Source: Aquibacillus halophilus (GTDB lineage: Bacteria > Bacillota > Bacilli > Bacillales > Amphibacillaceae). Taken from it: 64,000 nucleotides of DNA. The position numbers and the translations under genes were made by a program. The stretch lies in the NCBI RefSeq assembly GCF_009649745.1, contig NZ_WJNG01000001.1, forward strand, positions 124,001-188,000. Direction: 5' to 3'. Under the pieces are notes generated by a model. That model was not told where the DNA came from. It searched no databases and saw only the letters and a program-made list of their open reading frames with translations. Below, in pieces: positions 1 to 9,386 of this stretch (positions are counted from its first letter, which is position 1; the number at the start of each line of letters is the position of its first letter).

Positions 1-663
1 CTCCGAAAGAATTAATGGGGTAAATGACATTTCCAACAATTCATCGTTTGAATATCCGGTTATATCAACACACGCCGGATTCGCGTCAGTAAACTTACCT
101 TCTAAATCTATTGTGAAAATGGCATCAGGATTATGGTAAAAGAGTGATTTAAATCGTTCTCTGTTCTCTTTTAATTTAATTTGAGAAATAACCTCTTCTG
201 TCACATCAATAACCGTTCCCGTTAAGACTTTTTTTCCATTTATTACAGTTGTTGAGGAATGGATTTCAACATAAATAAGGCTCCCATCTTTTTTAAAAGC
301 TCTTATCCGGTACCGATTAGTGGGATTCTTGCCTTCCATTCTTTCTTTCATGTTATTATGTACAATCGATAAGTCGTCAGGGTGGATGATACTTTCTAAC
401 GTCACTCTTCCAGAAGTTAAATCCTCTTCCTCATAGTCTACAAGATTGCAAAAACTAGTGTTTACATACGAGTAGGAAGAGTCCTCTATTATATACATGC
501 TTACAGGTGCGTTATGAATCATAGATTGAAAGACTTCCTTATAAAAGGTTAAATCCTTCATATTAACCCTATCTTCTTCATTCATTAGTCTATCTATGTC
601 ATCTCGTAACGATTTTATTTTAAAAGTAGGTCTATCATTTTTAATAGTTTCGAATTGAGTCAT
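1..663 (-). CDS. PAS-domain sensor protein, 3' end cut off by window edge
   Basis: Reading the minus strand from ATG at 663 gives an open frame of 221 codons running off the left edge. A strong ribosome site (GGAGGT) lies 8 bases upstream. A first PAS domain spans about residues 45-130 (IIHPDDL, then an RAFKKDGS stretch). A PAC-like end (TGTVIDVTEE) follows, and a second PAS domain begins near residue 165 (SLFYHNPDAIFTID). The output domain lies outside the window, so it could be a histidine kinase, a diguanylate cyclase or a PAS-only protein. No membrane segment or signal peptide is seen, so a cytoplasmic sensor is likely. The PAS assignment is firm; the function is not. Confidence 0.8.
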   Translation of the reverse strand, partial: MTQFETIKNDRPTFKIKSLRDDIDRLMNEEDRVNMKDLTFYKEVFQSMIHNAPVSMYIIEDSSYSYVNTSFCNLVDYEEEDLTSGRVTLESIIHPDDLSIVHNNMKERMEGKNPTNRYRIRAFKKDGSLIYVEIHSSTTVINGKKVLTGTVIDVTEEVISQIKLKENRERFKSLFYHNPDAIFTIDLEGKFTDANPACVDITGYSNDELLEMSFTPLILSE

Positions 664-837
664 TATTTATTACCTCCGTGGGGGTCATTTAACTATACAG
701 TTTAATTTTTATAGGTGGCTTATGTTAATCAGAGACACTCCTTCCAATAATCAGAGATATTTCCGACAAAAATTACCAAAATTCAACAATTATAATTATA
801 CACCATGGAGCGATTCTTTTGTATCATAGGTGTATCA

Positions 838-859
838 TAGGGACGGTTCTCTTGCTTCC
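838..859 (+). repeat. REP-like repeat, single copy
   Basis: This is TAGGGACGGTTC followed by TCTTGCTTCC, one base from the window consensus. The preceding TCATAGGTG..TCATAG is shared with the copy at 62137-62157, so the repeat unit extends about 15 bases upstream in these two copies. Confidence 0.75.
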
Positions 860-1167
860 TTTCTTTGTCGATTAATGCTTATTTATTTTCACTTGCCAAT
901 TGACCAAATACGGCTGGACAACCATGTTCGTAGTTTGCTAATTTGGTTATTCACTAAAAAAAACTGAAGACATAAAAAAAAAAACCAACCGTGGGAGAGC
1001 CAGTTAAGAAAGTTAAAGTAAAGTAAACGAACCAAAGCCCGCACAATTATTCAAATAGAAAGCAAGAGGAAATACCCTACTGTTTTAAACAACAGAAGCA
1101 ACAGTCCTCCTAAACAAACCTAGAAAGAAAAAAAGAAGCAACCTTCTTTTATCAAACTATAAGATGA

Positions 1168-1219
1168 GGACGGTTATCTGCTTCATAACTCAGAAAAATG
1201 GAAGCAAAAGAACCGTCCC
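1168..1219. repeat. REP-like inverted pair (hairpin) after the rpiR stop codon
   Basis: A degenerate plus copy (1168-1184) faces a minus copy GAAGCAAAAGAACCGTCCC (1201-1219) across a 16-base loop. The pair begins four bases after the stop codon of the RpiR gene. It may serve as that operon's 3' end or terminator (inference). Confidence 0.7.
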
Positions 1220-1223
1220 TCTG

Positions 1224-2078
1224 TTACAGCAACTTTTCAATTACAGATTTTGCGGTAAGCTCGCTATTAACGATTGATTCTTTGGTTGTCCGTTTGAAAT
1301 ATTCTACATAAAGGACATCCAATAAGTACAACTGAGATATTTTAGCGGTAATACTTCCGCCTTGGAGCGGTCCTTCGTTGGCGCCACTTATTAACGTTAT
1401 ATCTGAGTAATTAGTTAGTGGTGATTTCGCGAACCTTGTAATGGAGATGATTGGTACTCCTCTTTCTTTTGCAACTTTTGCAATTTCTATTGTATCTTTA
1501 GTAGATCCTGAGTAGGAGATAATTACTGCTACTTCATTCTTACTCATTAATGAAGCAGTCATGATTTGAAGGTGGGTATCTATCGAACATTCAGTCTTAT
1601 TCGTTATTCTCATGAATTTATTTTTTGCTTCCATTGCAGTTAACATCGAAGAACCAACACCGTAAAAGTGAATTTTTTCGGCATTGATCATCGTATCAAT
1701 AGCTTTTGACAAATCCTTAGAATTAATAAGATTACGAGTCTCAGATAAAGCATCAACAGTTGATGATAAAATCTTTGAAGCAAGTTCGTCAATTGTATCT
1801 TGCATTGTAATTTCGCTTGATAGTTGCGGTGTTTCATCTTGCAGTGTTAAGCTATGAGCAATTGATATTTTAAACTCCTGATACCCTTTAAGGTCCATCG
1901 ATCTACAAAACCTAAAAACACTAGTATCACCAACTTGACAGGCATCAGCCAAGTCAGTAATAGACATGTAAATCACTTTCTTTTTATTTTCGACAACAAA
2001 TTTCGCCACTTTCTTTTCCGTATTCGTTAATGACTGAAACCTTGATTTAATTAATGTGAAAATATCTACATTAGTCAT
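1224..2078 (-). CDS. RpiR-family transcriptional regulator of the nan operon
   Basis: The 284-residue protein has an N-terminal RpiR helix-turn-helix (about residues 5-80, with FRFCRSMDLKGYQEFK) and a C-terminal SIS sugar-phosphate-binding domain (about 125-265, with FYGVGSS and IISYSGSTKDT). RpiR-type NanR proteins are known in Firmicutes as repressors that sense N-acetylmannosamine-6-phosphate. Here the gene is last in the nan gene run, 17 bases after nanK, with GGAAGGAG upstream of its ATG. It therefore probably controls the operon it belongs to. The assignment as NanR rests on context; the RpiR family call is secure. Confidence 0.85.
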   Translation of the reverse strand: MTNVDIFTLIKSRFQSLTNTEKKVAKFVVENKKKVIYMSITDLADACQVGDTSVFRFCRSMDLKGYQEFKISIAHSLTLQDETPQLSSEITMQDTIDELASKILSSTVDALSETRNLINSKDLSKAIDTMINAEKIHFYGVGSSMLTAMEAKNKFMRITNKTECSIDTHLQIMTASLMSKNEVAVIISYSGSTKDTIEIAKVAKERGVPIISITRFAKSPLTNYSDITLISGANEGPLQGGSITAKISQLYLLDVLYVEYFKRTTKESIVNSELTAKSVIEKLL

Positions 2079-2095
2079 TTGCGTACTCCTTCCAT

Positions 2096-2977
2096 CTATC
2101 CTGATAAATGAAGCGATATGGCACCCATTACTCCAGCTTTATTTCCCAGAGAAGCATTTATTATCTTGATTTCTGAAAAACTCTCAATGATTAGTTGTTT
2201 AACTCTAAAACTTACCATATTAACTATTTCCTTTCTTTCCATAATCCCACCACCAATAATAATTGCATGGGGATTAAAAGCATGAATTAAAGATATAAGT
2301 CCTATTGCTATTTCATTGATCCAATCTTCAACAACCTTTTCTAACATACTATTTCCTTGATTATAGTGATCAATAATAATTCTACCGTTATGATACAAGC
2401 CGTTAACTTCTATTGATTTTTTCACCAAAGCTGTCACAGATGCATACATTTCATAACATCCACTACCACCACAAACGCAAGGTAATCCGGAAGGGTGAGT
2501 TATTATATGACCAAATTCACCAGCAATCCTGTTTGACCCGTGATATAGTTTAGAGTCCATTACAATCGCACCACCAACCCCTGTTCCATAAGTTAAACAT
2601 AGAAAATCGGTAAAATCTTTACCACTACCATAATTTTTTTCACCTAGCGCAGCAGCCTTCACATCATTCTCAACTTCAACGGGGACATGGAATCTCGACT
2701 CTAAAATTTGCTTAAGTTTCGTGCCTGTATAGTTTGGTATGTTTTCATTGGCATAGGTGATTTCACCCTTAAGATTATCTACTTGACCGGCAGTACTAAT
2801 ACCAATCGCATCAAAATCACTAAATTCTGAAATTATCTTAATTAGCTTCTCGACTAAGTACTTTCCACCTTTTTTACTTTCAGAATCATATTCTTTAAAA
2901 AATTCTATAACACCTTTTTCATTGGATATACAAAGTTTTATCGAAGTTCCACCAATATCTACCCCTACTAGTTTCAT
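2096..2977 (-). CDS. nanK: ROK-family N-acetylmannosamine kinase (NanK-like)
   Basis: This is a ROK-family sugar kinase with the ATP-binding VGVDIGGTSIK at its start, an END catalytic stretch near residue 105, and the ROK zinc motif CVCGGSGC near residues 167-174. It would phosphorylate N-acetylmannosamine to its 6-phosphate in the cytoplasm. Start choice: ATG at 2977 has AAAGGA at the right distance, whereas the ATG three codons upstream overlaps that site. It starts five bases after the nanE stop, so the two are translationally linked. ROK kinases also act on glucose or other sugars, so the substrate is inferred from its neighbours NanE and NanA. Confidence 0.8.
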   Translation of the reverse strand: MKLVGVDIGGTSIKLCISNEKGVIEFFKEYDSESKKGGKYLVEKLIKIISEFSDFDAIGISTAGQVDNLKGEITYANENIPNYTGTKLKQILESRFHVPVEVENDVKAAALGEKNYGSGKDFTDFLCLTYGTGVGGAIVMDSKLYHGSNRIAGEFGHIITHPSGLPCVCGGSGCYEMYASVTALVKKSIEVNGLYHNGRIIIDHYNQGNSMLEKVVEDWINEIAIGLISLIHAFNPHAIIIGGGIMERKEIVNMVSFRVKQLIIESFSEIKIINASLGNKAGVMGAISLHLSG

Positions 2978-2982
2978 TGGAT

Positions 2983-3690
2983 TCATCCTTTATGGCTATA
3001 CTCTTTTATTACTTCAGAGAATCGTTTAGTTATTTCCATCGGTCTTGTAATAGCAGTTCCTACGACAGCAGCATGAACACCTACATTAAACATCGAAGTT
3101 AATTCCTCAGGAGTAGAAATTCCACCTTCTGCAATAATTGGAATAGGTATATCTTCGACGATTCGCTTGGCTAATTCCACATCTGGTAACCTTTTTCCTT
3201 TTGTAGATTCGGTATAGCCACTTAAAGTCGTACCGATACAGTCGAAACCTAATTCATATGCTTTCATTGCTTCTTCATATGTAGAGCAATCAGCCATAAA
3301 CAATTGCTCTTTATATTTCTCTCTAATCATCGGAAAAATTTCACATATTGTCGTTTTATCAGGACGAGTCCTATCCGTGGCATCGATAGCTATAATTTCG
3401 ACACCTTCATGATACAAAGCATCAATTTCTTTCATTGTTGGAGTAATGATAACACCAGAATCCTCATATACTCTCTTAATTATGCCAATTATAGGTAAAT
3501 TTACAACCTTTTTTATTTCACTTATGTCTTCTACACTATTAGCTCTTATCCCTTTTGCTCCACCAAGCATTGCAGCATACGCCATCCGCCCCATAATAAA
3601 AGAGCTATGGAGTGGTTCTTCGGGCAGGGCCTGACAAGATACAATCAGTTGACCCTTTATATTCGCGAATAAATTTTCTTTCGTTTCCAT
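2983..3690 (-). CDS. nanE: N-acetylmannosamine-6-phosphate 2-epimerase (NanE)
   Basis: The sequence matches the NanE TIM-barrel family: LIVSCQALPEEPLHSS near the N-terminus, GIIKR, AIDATDRTRP, GTTLSGYT, and IAEGGI near the C-terminus. The enzyme converts N-acetylmannosamine-6-phosphate to N-acetylglucosamine-6-phosphate, feeding NagA and NagB. ATG at 3690 is chosen over a TTG at 3732 because it gives the usual N-terminus, sits behind a GGGGATG ribosome site and avoids overlap with the permease gene. It lies between the permease and kinase genes in one transcription direction. Confidence 0.9.
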   Translation of the reverse strand: METKENLFANIKGQLIVSCQALPEEPLHSSFIMGRMAYAAMLGGAKGIRANSVEDISEIKKVVNLPIIGIIKRVYEDSGVIITPTMKEIDALYHEGVEIIAIDATDRTRPDKTTICEIFPMIREKYKEQLFMADCSTYEEAMKAYELGFDCIGTTLSGYTESTKGKRLPDVELAKRIVEDIPIPIIAEGGISTPEELTSMFNVGVHAAVVGTAITRPMEITKRFSEVIKEYSHKG

Positions 3691-3712
3691 AAAATCATCC
3701 CCAAGATCTAAA

Positions 3713-4555
3713 TTATCCTTTTTCTGCACCAATTGTTATTCCGCTGGTGAAGTAGCGTTGAAAAACTATGAAGATTACTAACATTGGTATTGCAGCTACT
3801 GTTGCGCCAGCCATTTTGTACGCAAAGTTTGGATTTAAGTCTTGCATTAAGGTAGCTATTCCTACATTTAATGTCTTGACATGTTCTTCTTGCCCAATAA
3901 CAAGTTGCCACAAATAGTCATTCCATACTTGAACGAAAAACAAGATAAATAACGCACCAATACCTGGTTTTACAATTGGAAGCATTATTTTAAAGAAAGT
4001 CCTTAGTTCACTTGCTCCATCCATCCTTGCAGATTCACGTAAAGAATCTGGGATACTATCAAAAAAACCTTTTAGTAGGAAAACTCCAAAAGCAGTTGCC
4101 ACATTCGGCCAGATCATTCCATTTAACGAATTGACCATTCCTAAATCCTGAACAACTCTGTATAAAGGAACAATCATTACCTCTTTGGGTATCATTAAAC
4201 TTGATATAAAAATAATAAAAATTAAATTTCTCCCTTTAAATTCCAACTTTGAGAAGGCATATGCGGCAAGAGAACTAACAATCACCAATGCAACTGTTGA
4301 TACAAGAGATACAATAATACTATTAATCGCCCACCTAAATGCCGGCTGGTTACTAAACACATCAATATAATTACCATAATTAAATGTTTTCGGAATCCAA
4401 TCCGGAGGCATTTTCACTACTGCTGCACTATTTTTAAAAGAACTGGTTATAAGCCAAAACAAAGGAAACAGACTTAATAAAGCAAAAAATATTACTAAAG
4501 CATTTGCTATTAGATCAAATTTTTCTAATTTGCGTTTATTTTTTCGTTTAAACAT
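3713..4555 (-). CDS. Sugar ABC transporter permease, MalG-type
   Basis: This is a binding-protein-dependent transport permease of the carbohydrate CUT1 group, about 280 residues with six predicted membrane helices. The cytoplasmic EAA loop is present (ESARMDGASELRTFFKIMLP) and would contact the ATPase. The protein would form a heterodimer with the adjacent permease. ATG at 4555 follows GAGGTG; a GTG nine bases upstream is too close to that site. No ATPase gene occurs in the operon, as in many Bacillus sugar importers that share MsmX (family knowledge). The substrate is inferred from context as sialic acid or a related amino sugar. Confidence 0.85.
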   Translation of the reverse strand: MFKRKNKRKLEKFDLIANALVIFFALLSLFPLFWLITSSFKNSAAVVKMPPDWIPKTFNYGNYIDVFSNQPAFRWAINSIIVSLVSTVALVIVSSLAAYAFSKLEFKGRNLIFIIFISSLMIPKEVMIVPLYRVVQDLGMVNSLNGMIWPNVATAFGVFLLKGFFDSIPDSLRESARMDGASELRTFFKIMLPIVKPGIGALFILFFVQVWNDYLWQLVIGQEEHVKTLNVGIATLMQDLNPNFAYKMAGATVAAIPMLVIFIVFQRYFTSGITIGAEKG

Positions 4556-4566
4556 CTCTTTCACCT

Positions 4567-5442
4567 CTATTCCTTCTTCAACATTGATCTAAGCTGTGGG
4601 ATTGCTAAGAATAATGCAATGACAAACATAATTACACCGACAGCTGAGGCTATTCCCAACTGATTGTATTTAAATGCGTTATTATAAAGGAAATACATCA
4701 GTGTTGTTGAAGCATTATTTGGGCCACCTCCGGTTAGGAGTTGGATAACTACGAATATCTTTAAAACAGCAATGATATTAATTATTATTATATATAAAGT
4801 AGTAGGCTTAACTAATGGAATTAATATCTTAAATATTACGTCTTTCCGGCTAGCTCCATCAATTTCAGCAGCTTCAAATAATTCCCTAGGAACACCAATC
4901 ATTGATGCAATATATAGAATTATCGCCTGACCAACGTTGGTAGCAAATGTAACAAATATAATCACTGGTAGTACTAAATCTTTATTACCAAGAAAGTTTA
5001 CCGCTGGCATTTCTAATTCTCTCATTACATAGGGTATAAGTCCGTTAGCTGGATTTAGCAAAAAACTCCATATCATACTCATTACAACCATGGACACCAT
5101 CACAGGGATATAATAGCTCCCTCTAATGAAGGATACATATTTAGCATTTTTATCAAAGATGGCTGAGGAAACAAATATAGCAAATATTACTGTTAGAGCG
5201 ACAATAGCAACTACGAAAATAACTGTATTAATTGTTGATTTAACAAATACAGGATCGCTAAACAACGCTTTATAATTGTCGAGTCCAACAAAAGTTGTCT
5301 CTTGATAGCTTATCTTAAATAAACTTAACCTTATCCCTTCAAAAATTGGATAGACAAGAAATACTATAAAAAAGAAGAGTTGAGGCGCTATAAAGAGATA
5401 TCCTGTTATGTTTCTCTTCAAGGCGTATGGATTCACTTTCAT
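4567..5442 (-). CDS. Sugar ABC transporter permease, MalF-type
   Basis: This is the second CUT1 permease, with an N-terminal helix (YLFIAPQLFFFIVFLVYPIF) and the EAA loop EAAEIDGASRKDVIFKIL near residue 190. Six hydrophobic segments are visible. ATG at 5442 lies behind AAAGGGTG. The gene ends 11 bases before the next permease start, so both are probably translated from one mRNA. It presumably pairs with the MalG-type permease and receives substrate from the lipoprotein encoded upstream. Confidence 0.85.
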   Translation of the reverse strand: MKVNPYALKRNITGYLFIAPQLFFFIVFLVYPIFEGIRLSLFKISYQETTFVGLDNYKALFSDPVFVKSTINTVIFVVAIVALTVIFAIFVSSAIFDKNAKYVSFIRGSYYIPVMVSMVVMSMIWSFLLNPANGLIPYVMRELEMPAVNFLGNKDLVLPVIIFVTFATNVGQAIILYIASMIGVPRELFEAAEIDGASRKDVIFKILIPLVKPTTLYIIIINIIAVLKIFVVIQLLTGGGPNNASTTLMYFLYNNAFKYNQLGIASAVGVIMFVIALFLAIPQLRSMLKKE

Positions 5443-5513
5443 AAACACACCCTTTTCCTTTCTAATATTCAGAGCCCCTAGTTTCGGGGCCTGAACGTAT
5501 TATTAGTTGTTTT

Positions 5514-6947
5514 TTATTCACTATAAATAACAGAATCTTCTTTCGAGCTTTCAATTACTTCATTACCTTTTGCCTGATAATCCTCCACCACTTGTTCAGG
5601 AGTCTTCCCGCCGGTGTATAGAGCTTGTAGCTCAGGATATAGGACCTGTCTCAATTCGTTATATCCTGGTACGTTACCAGTAAAGCTAAACATATATTGG
5701 GCATTTTCATCATAGGCGGCAAACAATGGATTCTCATCCTTAAATTCTTCAGCTACGGAACTTCGTACTGGAACGCCATTTTTTGAAGCTTTCACTAACT
5801 CAGGATCAGAAGAGTAAAACTTAACAAAATCCTTACTTACCTTAATTCTTGTTTCATCACCTGTGTCAAATACAGCTGAACCTGTCACATAAGTGAAAGT
5901 TAACGGATCTCCGCTTTCAGATGGAATATTAGCTAGTCTTGCATCAAATTCAGGTGCATCGCCACTTTCCATAGCTGCTAGAGTATTGTTATATAAAACG
6001 GAGTTAGTAAAACTTATACCGAGTTGTTGATTTTGGAACATTGCATTTACGTCATTAGATGAAACGGATTCAGCACCAGGGTTTGTCAATCCCGAATCAT
6101 AGATATCTTTCAACCATGCTGCAGCTTCAGCCCCGTTCTCATCACCAAGAATTATTTGACCGTTCTCATCAAAGAATTCATTACCGAACATTCTAAGGTA
6201 TGCTAGGTTCCATGTATCACCTTGGTTATTCAAAGCATATAATCCCATTGGGTATGCATTTGAGTATTTATCGGTTGGAACATCTTCTTTAAGTGTGTTT
6301 AAAATTGTTTCAAACTCATCTAATTCCCACGTTTTTATCTCTTCTTCACCACCAACATAGTCTTCCAAGCCTGCATCCTTGAACATATCAGAGTTGTATA
6401 CTAGTGTACCCGGCATATGTGAGAATGGATAGAAGTAAATATCATCTCCAAATGTTACTGTGTCCCAGTAATTAGAGGCTATATCACTTTTTGCTTCATC
6501 ATCAACAATGTCGTTCAATGGTACTAAAGCACCTCTATGGGCATAGTCACCCATTGCAAATACACTTTCATAAAAAATATCTGGAGGTGTTCCACCATTT
6601 AAATTAACATTTAACATTTCATCTCTTTGTTCAGCTGCGATAACCTCAACATTTACTGTTACATCGTATTCTTCATACTGTGCCGCAAATTTTTCTGCTG
6701 CATGATTAAAGAAACTATCATAATCTGCTCCATCTTCTGAGGAATCTAAAACACCTTTCCACTGAGGGGTCAACCACAAAGATATTTCTACTTTCTCTTT
6801 ACTTGATTCTTCAGATGATTCTGTTGTGTCAGATGGCTCTGTTGAATCTGTTGTTCCTTCAGAACTACTTCCTTCTTCACTACAAGCTCCAAGAATAAAA
6901 AGAACTAGAGCAAATCCCAAAACAATTAATAACCGCTTCCTTAACAT
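5514..6947 (-). CDS. Sugar ABC transporter substrate-binding lipoprotein
   Basis: The N-terminus is a lipoprotein signal (MLRKRLLIVLGFALVL, lipobox LGAC), followed by a Ser/Thr/Glu-rich linker and an extracellular solute-binding family 1 fold of about 430 residues. It would be tethered outside the membrane and deliver sugar to the two downstream permeases. ATG at 6947 is chosen because AGGAGGG lies seven bases upstream; an earlier TTG has no such site. The 212-base gap before it carries no clear promoter or terminator. The ligand is inferred as sialic acid or N-acetylmannosamine from the neighbouring enzymes. Confidence 0.85.
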   Translation of the reverse strand: MLRKRLLIVLGFALVLFILGACSEEGSSSEGTTDSTEPSDTTESSEESSKEKVEISLWLTPQWKGVLDSSEDGADYDSFFNHAAEKFAAQYEEYDVTVNVEVIAAEQRDEMLNVNLNGGTPPDIFYESVFAMGDYAHRGALVPLNDIVDDEAKSDIASNYWDTVTFGDDIYFYPFSHMPGTLVYNSDMFKDAGLEDYVGGEEEIKTWELDEFETILNTLKEDVPTDKYSNAYPMGLYALNNQGDTWNLAYLRMFGNEFFDENGQIILGDENGAEAAAWLKDIYDSGLTNPGAESVSSNDVNAMFQNQQLGISFTNSVLYNNTLAAMESGDAPEFDARLANIPSESGDPLTFTYVTGSAVFDTGDETRIKVSKDFVKFYSSDPELVKASKNGVPVRSSVAEEFKDENPLFAAYDENAQYMFSFTGNVPGYNELRQVLYPELQALYTGGKTPEQVVEDYQAKGNEVIESSKEDSVIYSE

Positions 6948-7159
6948 CCTAATCCCTCCTGTTTTTATCAACCTTTACTATTTGAAGATGGACTTAATAG
7001 CCCATGGACTTCTGTACCAAATAATGCTCAAGTGTAGCAATCGATAACTTTTTTTCTGTCATTAATAAAAATAGCGGGGTTAATGGCATATTATCAAGAT
7101 GGTTTCCTATTGAATTAATTTGTGTTCCTTCCCCCGACTGGAGTTGCAAAATCTTGTAT

Positions 7160-8287
7160 TCAAATTACGGTAGTTTGAGCGACTTTTTCTATAATTTCAT
7201 CGACATTTACTTTTCTATCTTCGTTCAGCGATAAAGTTAATGCATCAGCTGTTGCAACTGCAGCTCTAGCAGCTGTACCATCTAGTAATGGAATAAATTC
7301 TTCATCTACTTCTGAACCTTGTAATACATTGTGAAAATAATTTAATTCTTTTTTCATTATCGTATCTAACCACATAGGAATCTTCGTTTTTGGATCCCCA
7401 TACATAATGCCACCTTCAAGGCCTTGATAGATCCTTCTTCTATCCTCGTCCTCCACTTCCGAAGCATGTAGTAAAATTCGTTCTTCTCCATCGGTGGTTT
7501 TGACTATTACATTGACGTTTTTAAGATCTATTAAAATAGCTCCCTTGGTCCCTTGAATTTTGACGTAATGTTCTCCCAACCTAAACGCTGAACCATATTG
7601 GATAGTCGCAAACTTGTTTTTCTCAAACTCTAATGAAACAAGTAATAAATCATTTTCATCACCAAATTTTTCTCCTTGGTGGGCAACATTTCCACCTACC
7701 ATGCACACTCTAGTGGCCGGCCCCATTATAAATTGAATAAAGTCTAATTCATGGATATGGTGATATAAGTGACCACCAGATAATTCCTTTTTCTTTTTCC
7801 AACTCACATGTTCCTGAGCATCTTCCCAGCCAGTTCGTTCAGCATGACAGAAAAGAATGTCTCCTATTTTCCCATCATTAATTATTCGCTTCGCTTTACG
7901 TACACCATCCATAAAGTTCATGACATGCCCAGCCATAAAGACCAAATCATTTTTTTTTGTAATTTTAATCATTTGATCGCAGTCTTGGTAGGAAAGTGCA
8001 ATCGGCTTTTCACAAAAAACATGCTTGTTATATTTCGCAGCATACAATACTGGTTCTTTATGGTAAGCATTTGGAGATGCTATAATCACTGCGTCAATAT
8101 CTTCTCGTTTACATAAGGAATCTATATCCATTTCCTGCTCACAATTAAGTTCTCTTACAATTTCTTCAGCGTTATTTGGATCATAGACTGCAACTACCTT
8201 TCCACCTGGAACATCATCATGGATAATTTTTGCAAGTCCATAACCAAAGTAACCGCTTCCAATTACACCGTAGTTTATTCCCCTCAT
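7160..8287 (-). CDS. Gfo/Idh/MocA-family NAD(P)-dependent oxidoreductase
   Basis: The N-terminal Rossmann fold starts with YGVIGSGYFGYGLAK, and the CEKPIALSYQ stretch near residue 95 is the family's catalytic-lysine motif. An H-rich segment (HLYHHIHELD) near residue 175 lies in the substrate domain. In nan clusters such oxidoreductases (for example YjhC-type) act on unusual sialic acids such as anhydro or oxidised forms. That role is inferred here from position between nanA and the transporter. ATG at 8287 has AAAGGAG at proper spacing, and the ATG at 8293 is too close. The predicted protein of about 375 residues has normal family length. Confidence 0.8.
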   Translation of the reverse strand: MRGINYGVIGSGYFGYGLAKIIHDDVPGGKVVAVYDPNNAEEIVRELNCEQEMDIDSLCKREDIDAVIIASPNAYHKEPVLYAAKYNKHVFCEKPIALSYQDCDQMIKITKKNDLVFMAGHVMNFMDGVRKAKRIINDGKIGDILFCHAERTGWEDAQEHVSWKKKKELSGGHLYHHIHELDFIQFIMGPATRVCMVGGNVAHQGEKFGDENDLLLVSLEFEKNKFATIQYGSAFRLGEHYVKIQGTKGAILIDLKNVNVIVKTTDGEERILLHASEVEDEDRRRIYQGLEGGIMYGDPKTKIPMWLDTIMKKELNYFHNVLQGSEVDEEFIPLLDGTAARAAVATADALTLSLNEDRKVNVDEIIEKVAQTTVI

Positions 8288-8385
8288 CCGCATTTCTCCT
8301 TTAGCTTGAAGGATAGTATTTAAGCTACTAAAACTAGCATTCTATTTAATGTTTTAATAATTGGTATGTAACTAATTCAATGAAC

Positions 8386-9303
8386 TCAACTACTAAAATT
8401 TAATATAGCTTGATTAATGTTGTCCCTGATTTCCTCGATTTTTGCTAAATCATCTTCTATTACTGGAGACATTGGCTCTCTTACACTTCCAACATTAACT
8501 CCTTGTATTTTAAGTATTTGTTTTATAACTGCGTACATCGAACCATTGAGTGAATTTAAAGCAATAATAATGTTATTAATCTCTCTTTGAACTGCTCTAG
8601 AATCTGCAAAGCGGCCAGTTGAGACATATTCCTCAGCTATTAAAAATAATTCAGGCATTACTGCATATGTTCCGCCTATCCCTGCATCAGCTCCAATCAA
8701 CCTACCCGAAACGTATTGTTCATCAGGACCGTTGAAAACGATAACATTATTGCCACCGATAGTTTTAAATCTTTCAATATCTAGCGCAGGCATCGAAGAA
8801 TTTTTGACACCGATTACTTTCTTGTTTTCTAATAATCTTTCAAATAGATTGATAGATAAGTTATATCCTGTTGTTTGCGGAATGTTGTAAATGATAAACG
8901 GCAGTTCCGTTGAATCGATGATTTTCGTCCAATAGGTATATATAGAGCTTTCTGGAAGCTTATAATAAATTGGCGGTATAGCTGACAACGCATCATAACC
9001 TAATTCACTTGCGTATTTCGCTAATGCCACACTGTCTTTTGTTGACGGTGCACCTACATGTGCGATTAATGTGAGTTTCCCCTTCATTTTCTCAGCAACA
9101 TACTTTAATGTTCTTTTTCTTTCTTCAATACTTTGATAAATGCATTCCCCAGAGCTCCCACCTACATATAAGCCTTTCACTCCCTTTTCATATAAATAGA
9201 CTGCTAAGTTTTTTGTTCTTTCCTCTGACACTCCATCATTTTCATCATAGCAAGCATAAAAAGCTGGTATTACACCTTTATATTTATTTAGGTTTTCGTT
9301 CAT
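8386..9303 (-). CDS. nanA: N-acetylneuraminate lyase (NanA)
   Basis: This is a DapA-superfamily aldolase with the GGSSGE substrate-carboxylate motif (residues 48-53), Tyr139 in IIYNIP and the Schiff-base Lys167 in IGVKNSS. These correspond to the catalytic residues of E. coli NanA. It cleaves sialic acid to N-acetylmannosamine and pyruvate. YNIPQTTGYNL and the surrounding nanE/nanK genes favour NanA over dihydrodipicolinate synthase. ATG at 9303 follows AAGGGGTGG; a TTG at 9321 lies upstream of that site and is rejected. It is the first gene behind a good sigma-A promoter. Confidence 0.88.
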   Translation of the reverse strand: MNENLNKYKGVIPAFYACYDENDGVSEERTKNLAVYLYEKGVKGLYVGGSSGECIYQSIEERKRTLKYVAEKMKGKLTLIAHVGAPSTKDSVALAKYASELGYDALSAIPPIYYKLPESSIYTYWTKIIDSTELPFIIYNIPQTTGYNLSINLFERLLENKKVIGVKNSSMPALDIERFKTIGGNNVIVFNGPDEQYVSGRLIGADAGIGGTYAVMPELFLIAEEYVSTGRFADSRAVQREINNIIIALNSLNGSMYAVIKQILKIQGVNVGSVREPMSPVIEDDLAKIEEIRDNINQAILNFSS

Positions 9304-9357
9304 AAAACCACCCCTTTTCAACTATTCAAATTTTTAATCAATTACTAATATAACAAA

Positions 9358-9386
9358 ATATTACCACAAGATTATTTTTATGTAAA
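9358..9386 (-). promoter_or_regulatory. Sigma-A promoter of the nan operon
   Basis: On the minus strand TTTACA (9381-9386) and TAATAT (9358-9363) are separated by exactly 17 bases, about 55 bases before the nanA start. Several GAAAT/TTATTT-like half sites upstream could be an RpiR operator, but no clear palindrome was fixed. Confidence 0.65.

Larger units (their letters stand above)
664..1223. other. 560-base non-coding stretch with REP-like repeats
   Basis: No supported gene is seen here. The stretch holds a plus-orientation REP copy at 838-859, preceded by a short tandem TCATAGGTG/TCATAGGG, and a REP hairpin at 1168-1219. An A/T-rich segment with poly-A runs near 950-990 lies between them. 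Promoter elements for the PAS gene were not convincingly identified. Confidence 0.5.

Noticed and set aside
8386-9303. Dihydrodipicolinate synthase as alternative to NanA
   Set aside because: The superfamily is the same, but the surrounding nanE, nanK and sugar importer and the YNIPQTTGYNL segment favour sialic acid lyase.
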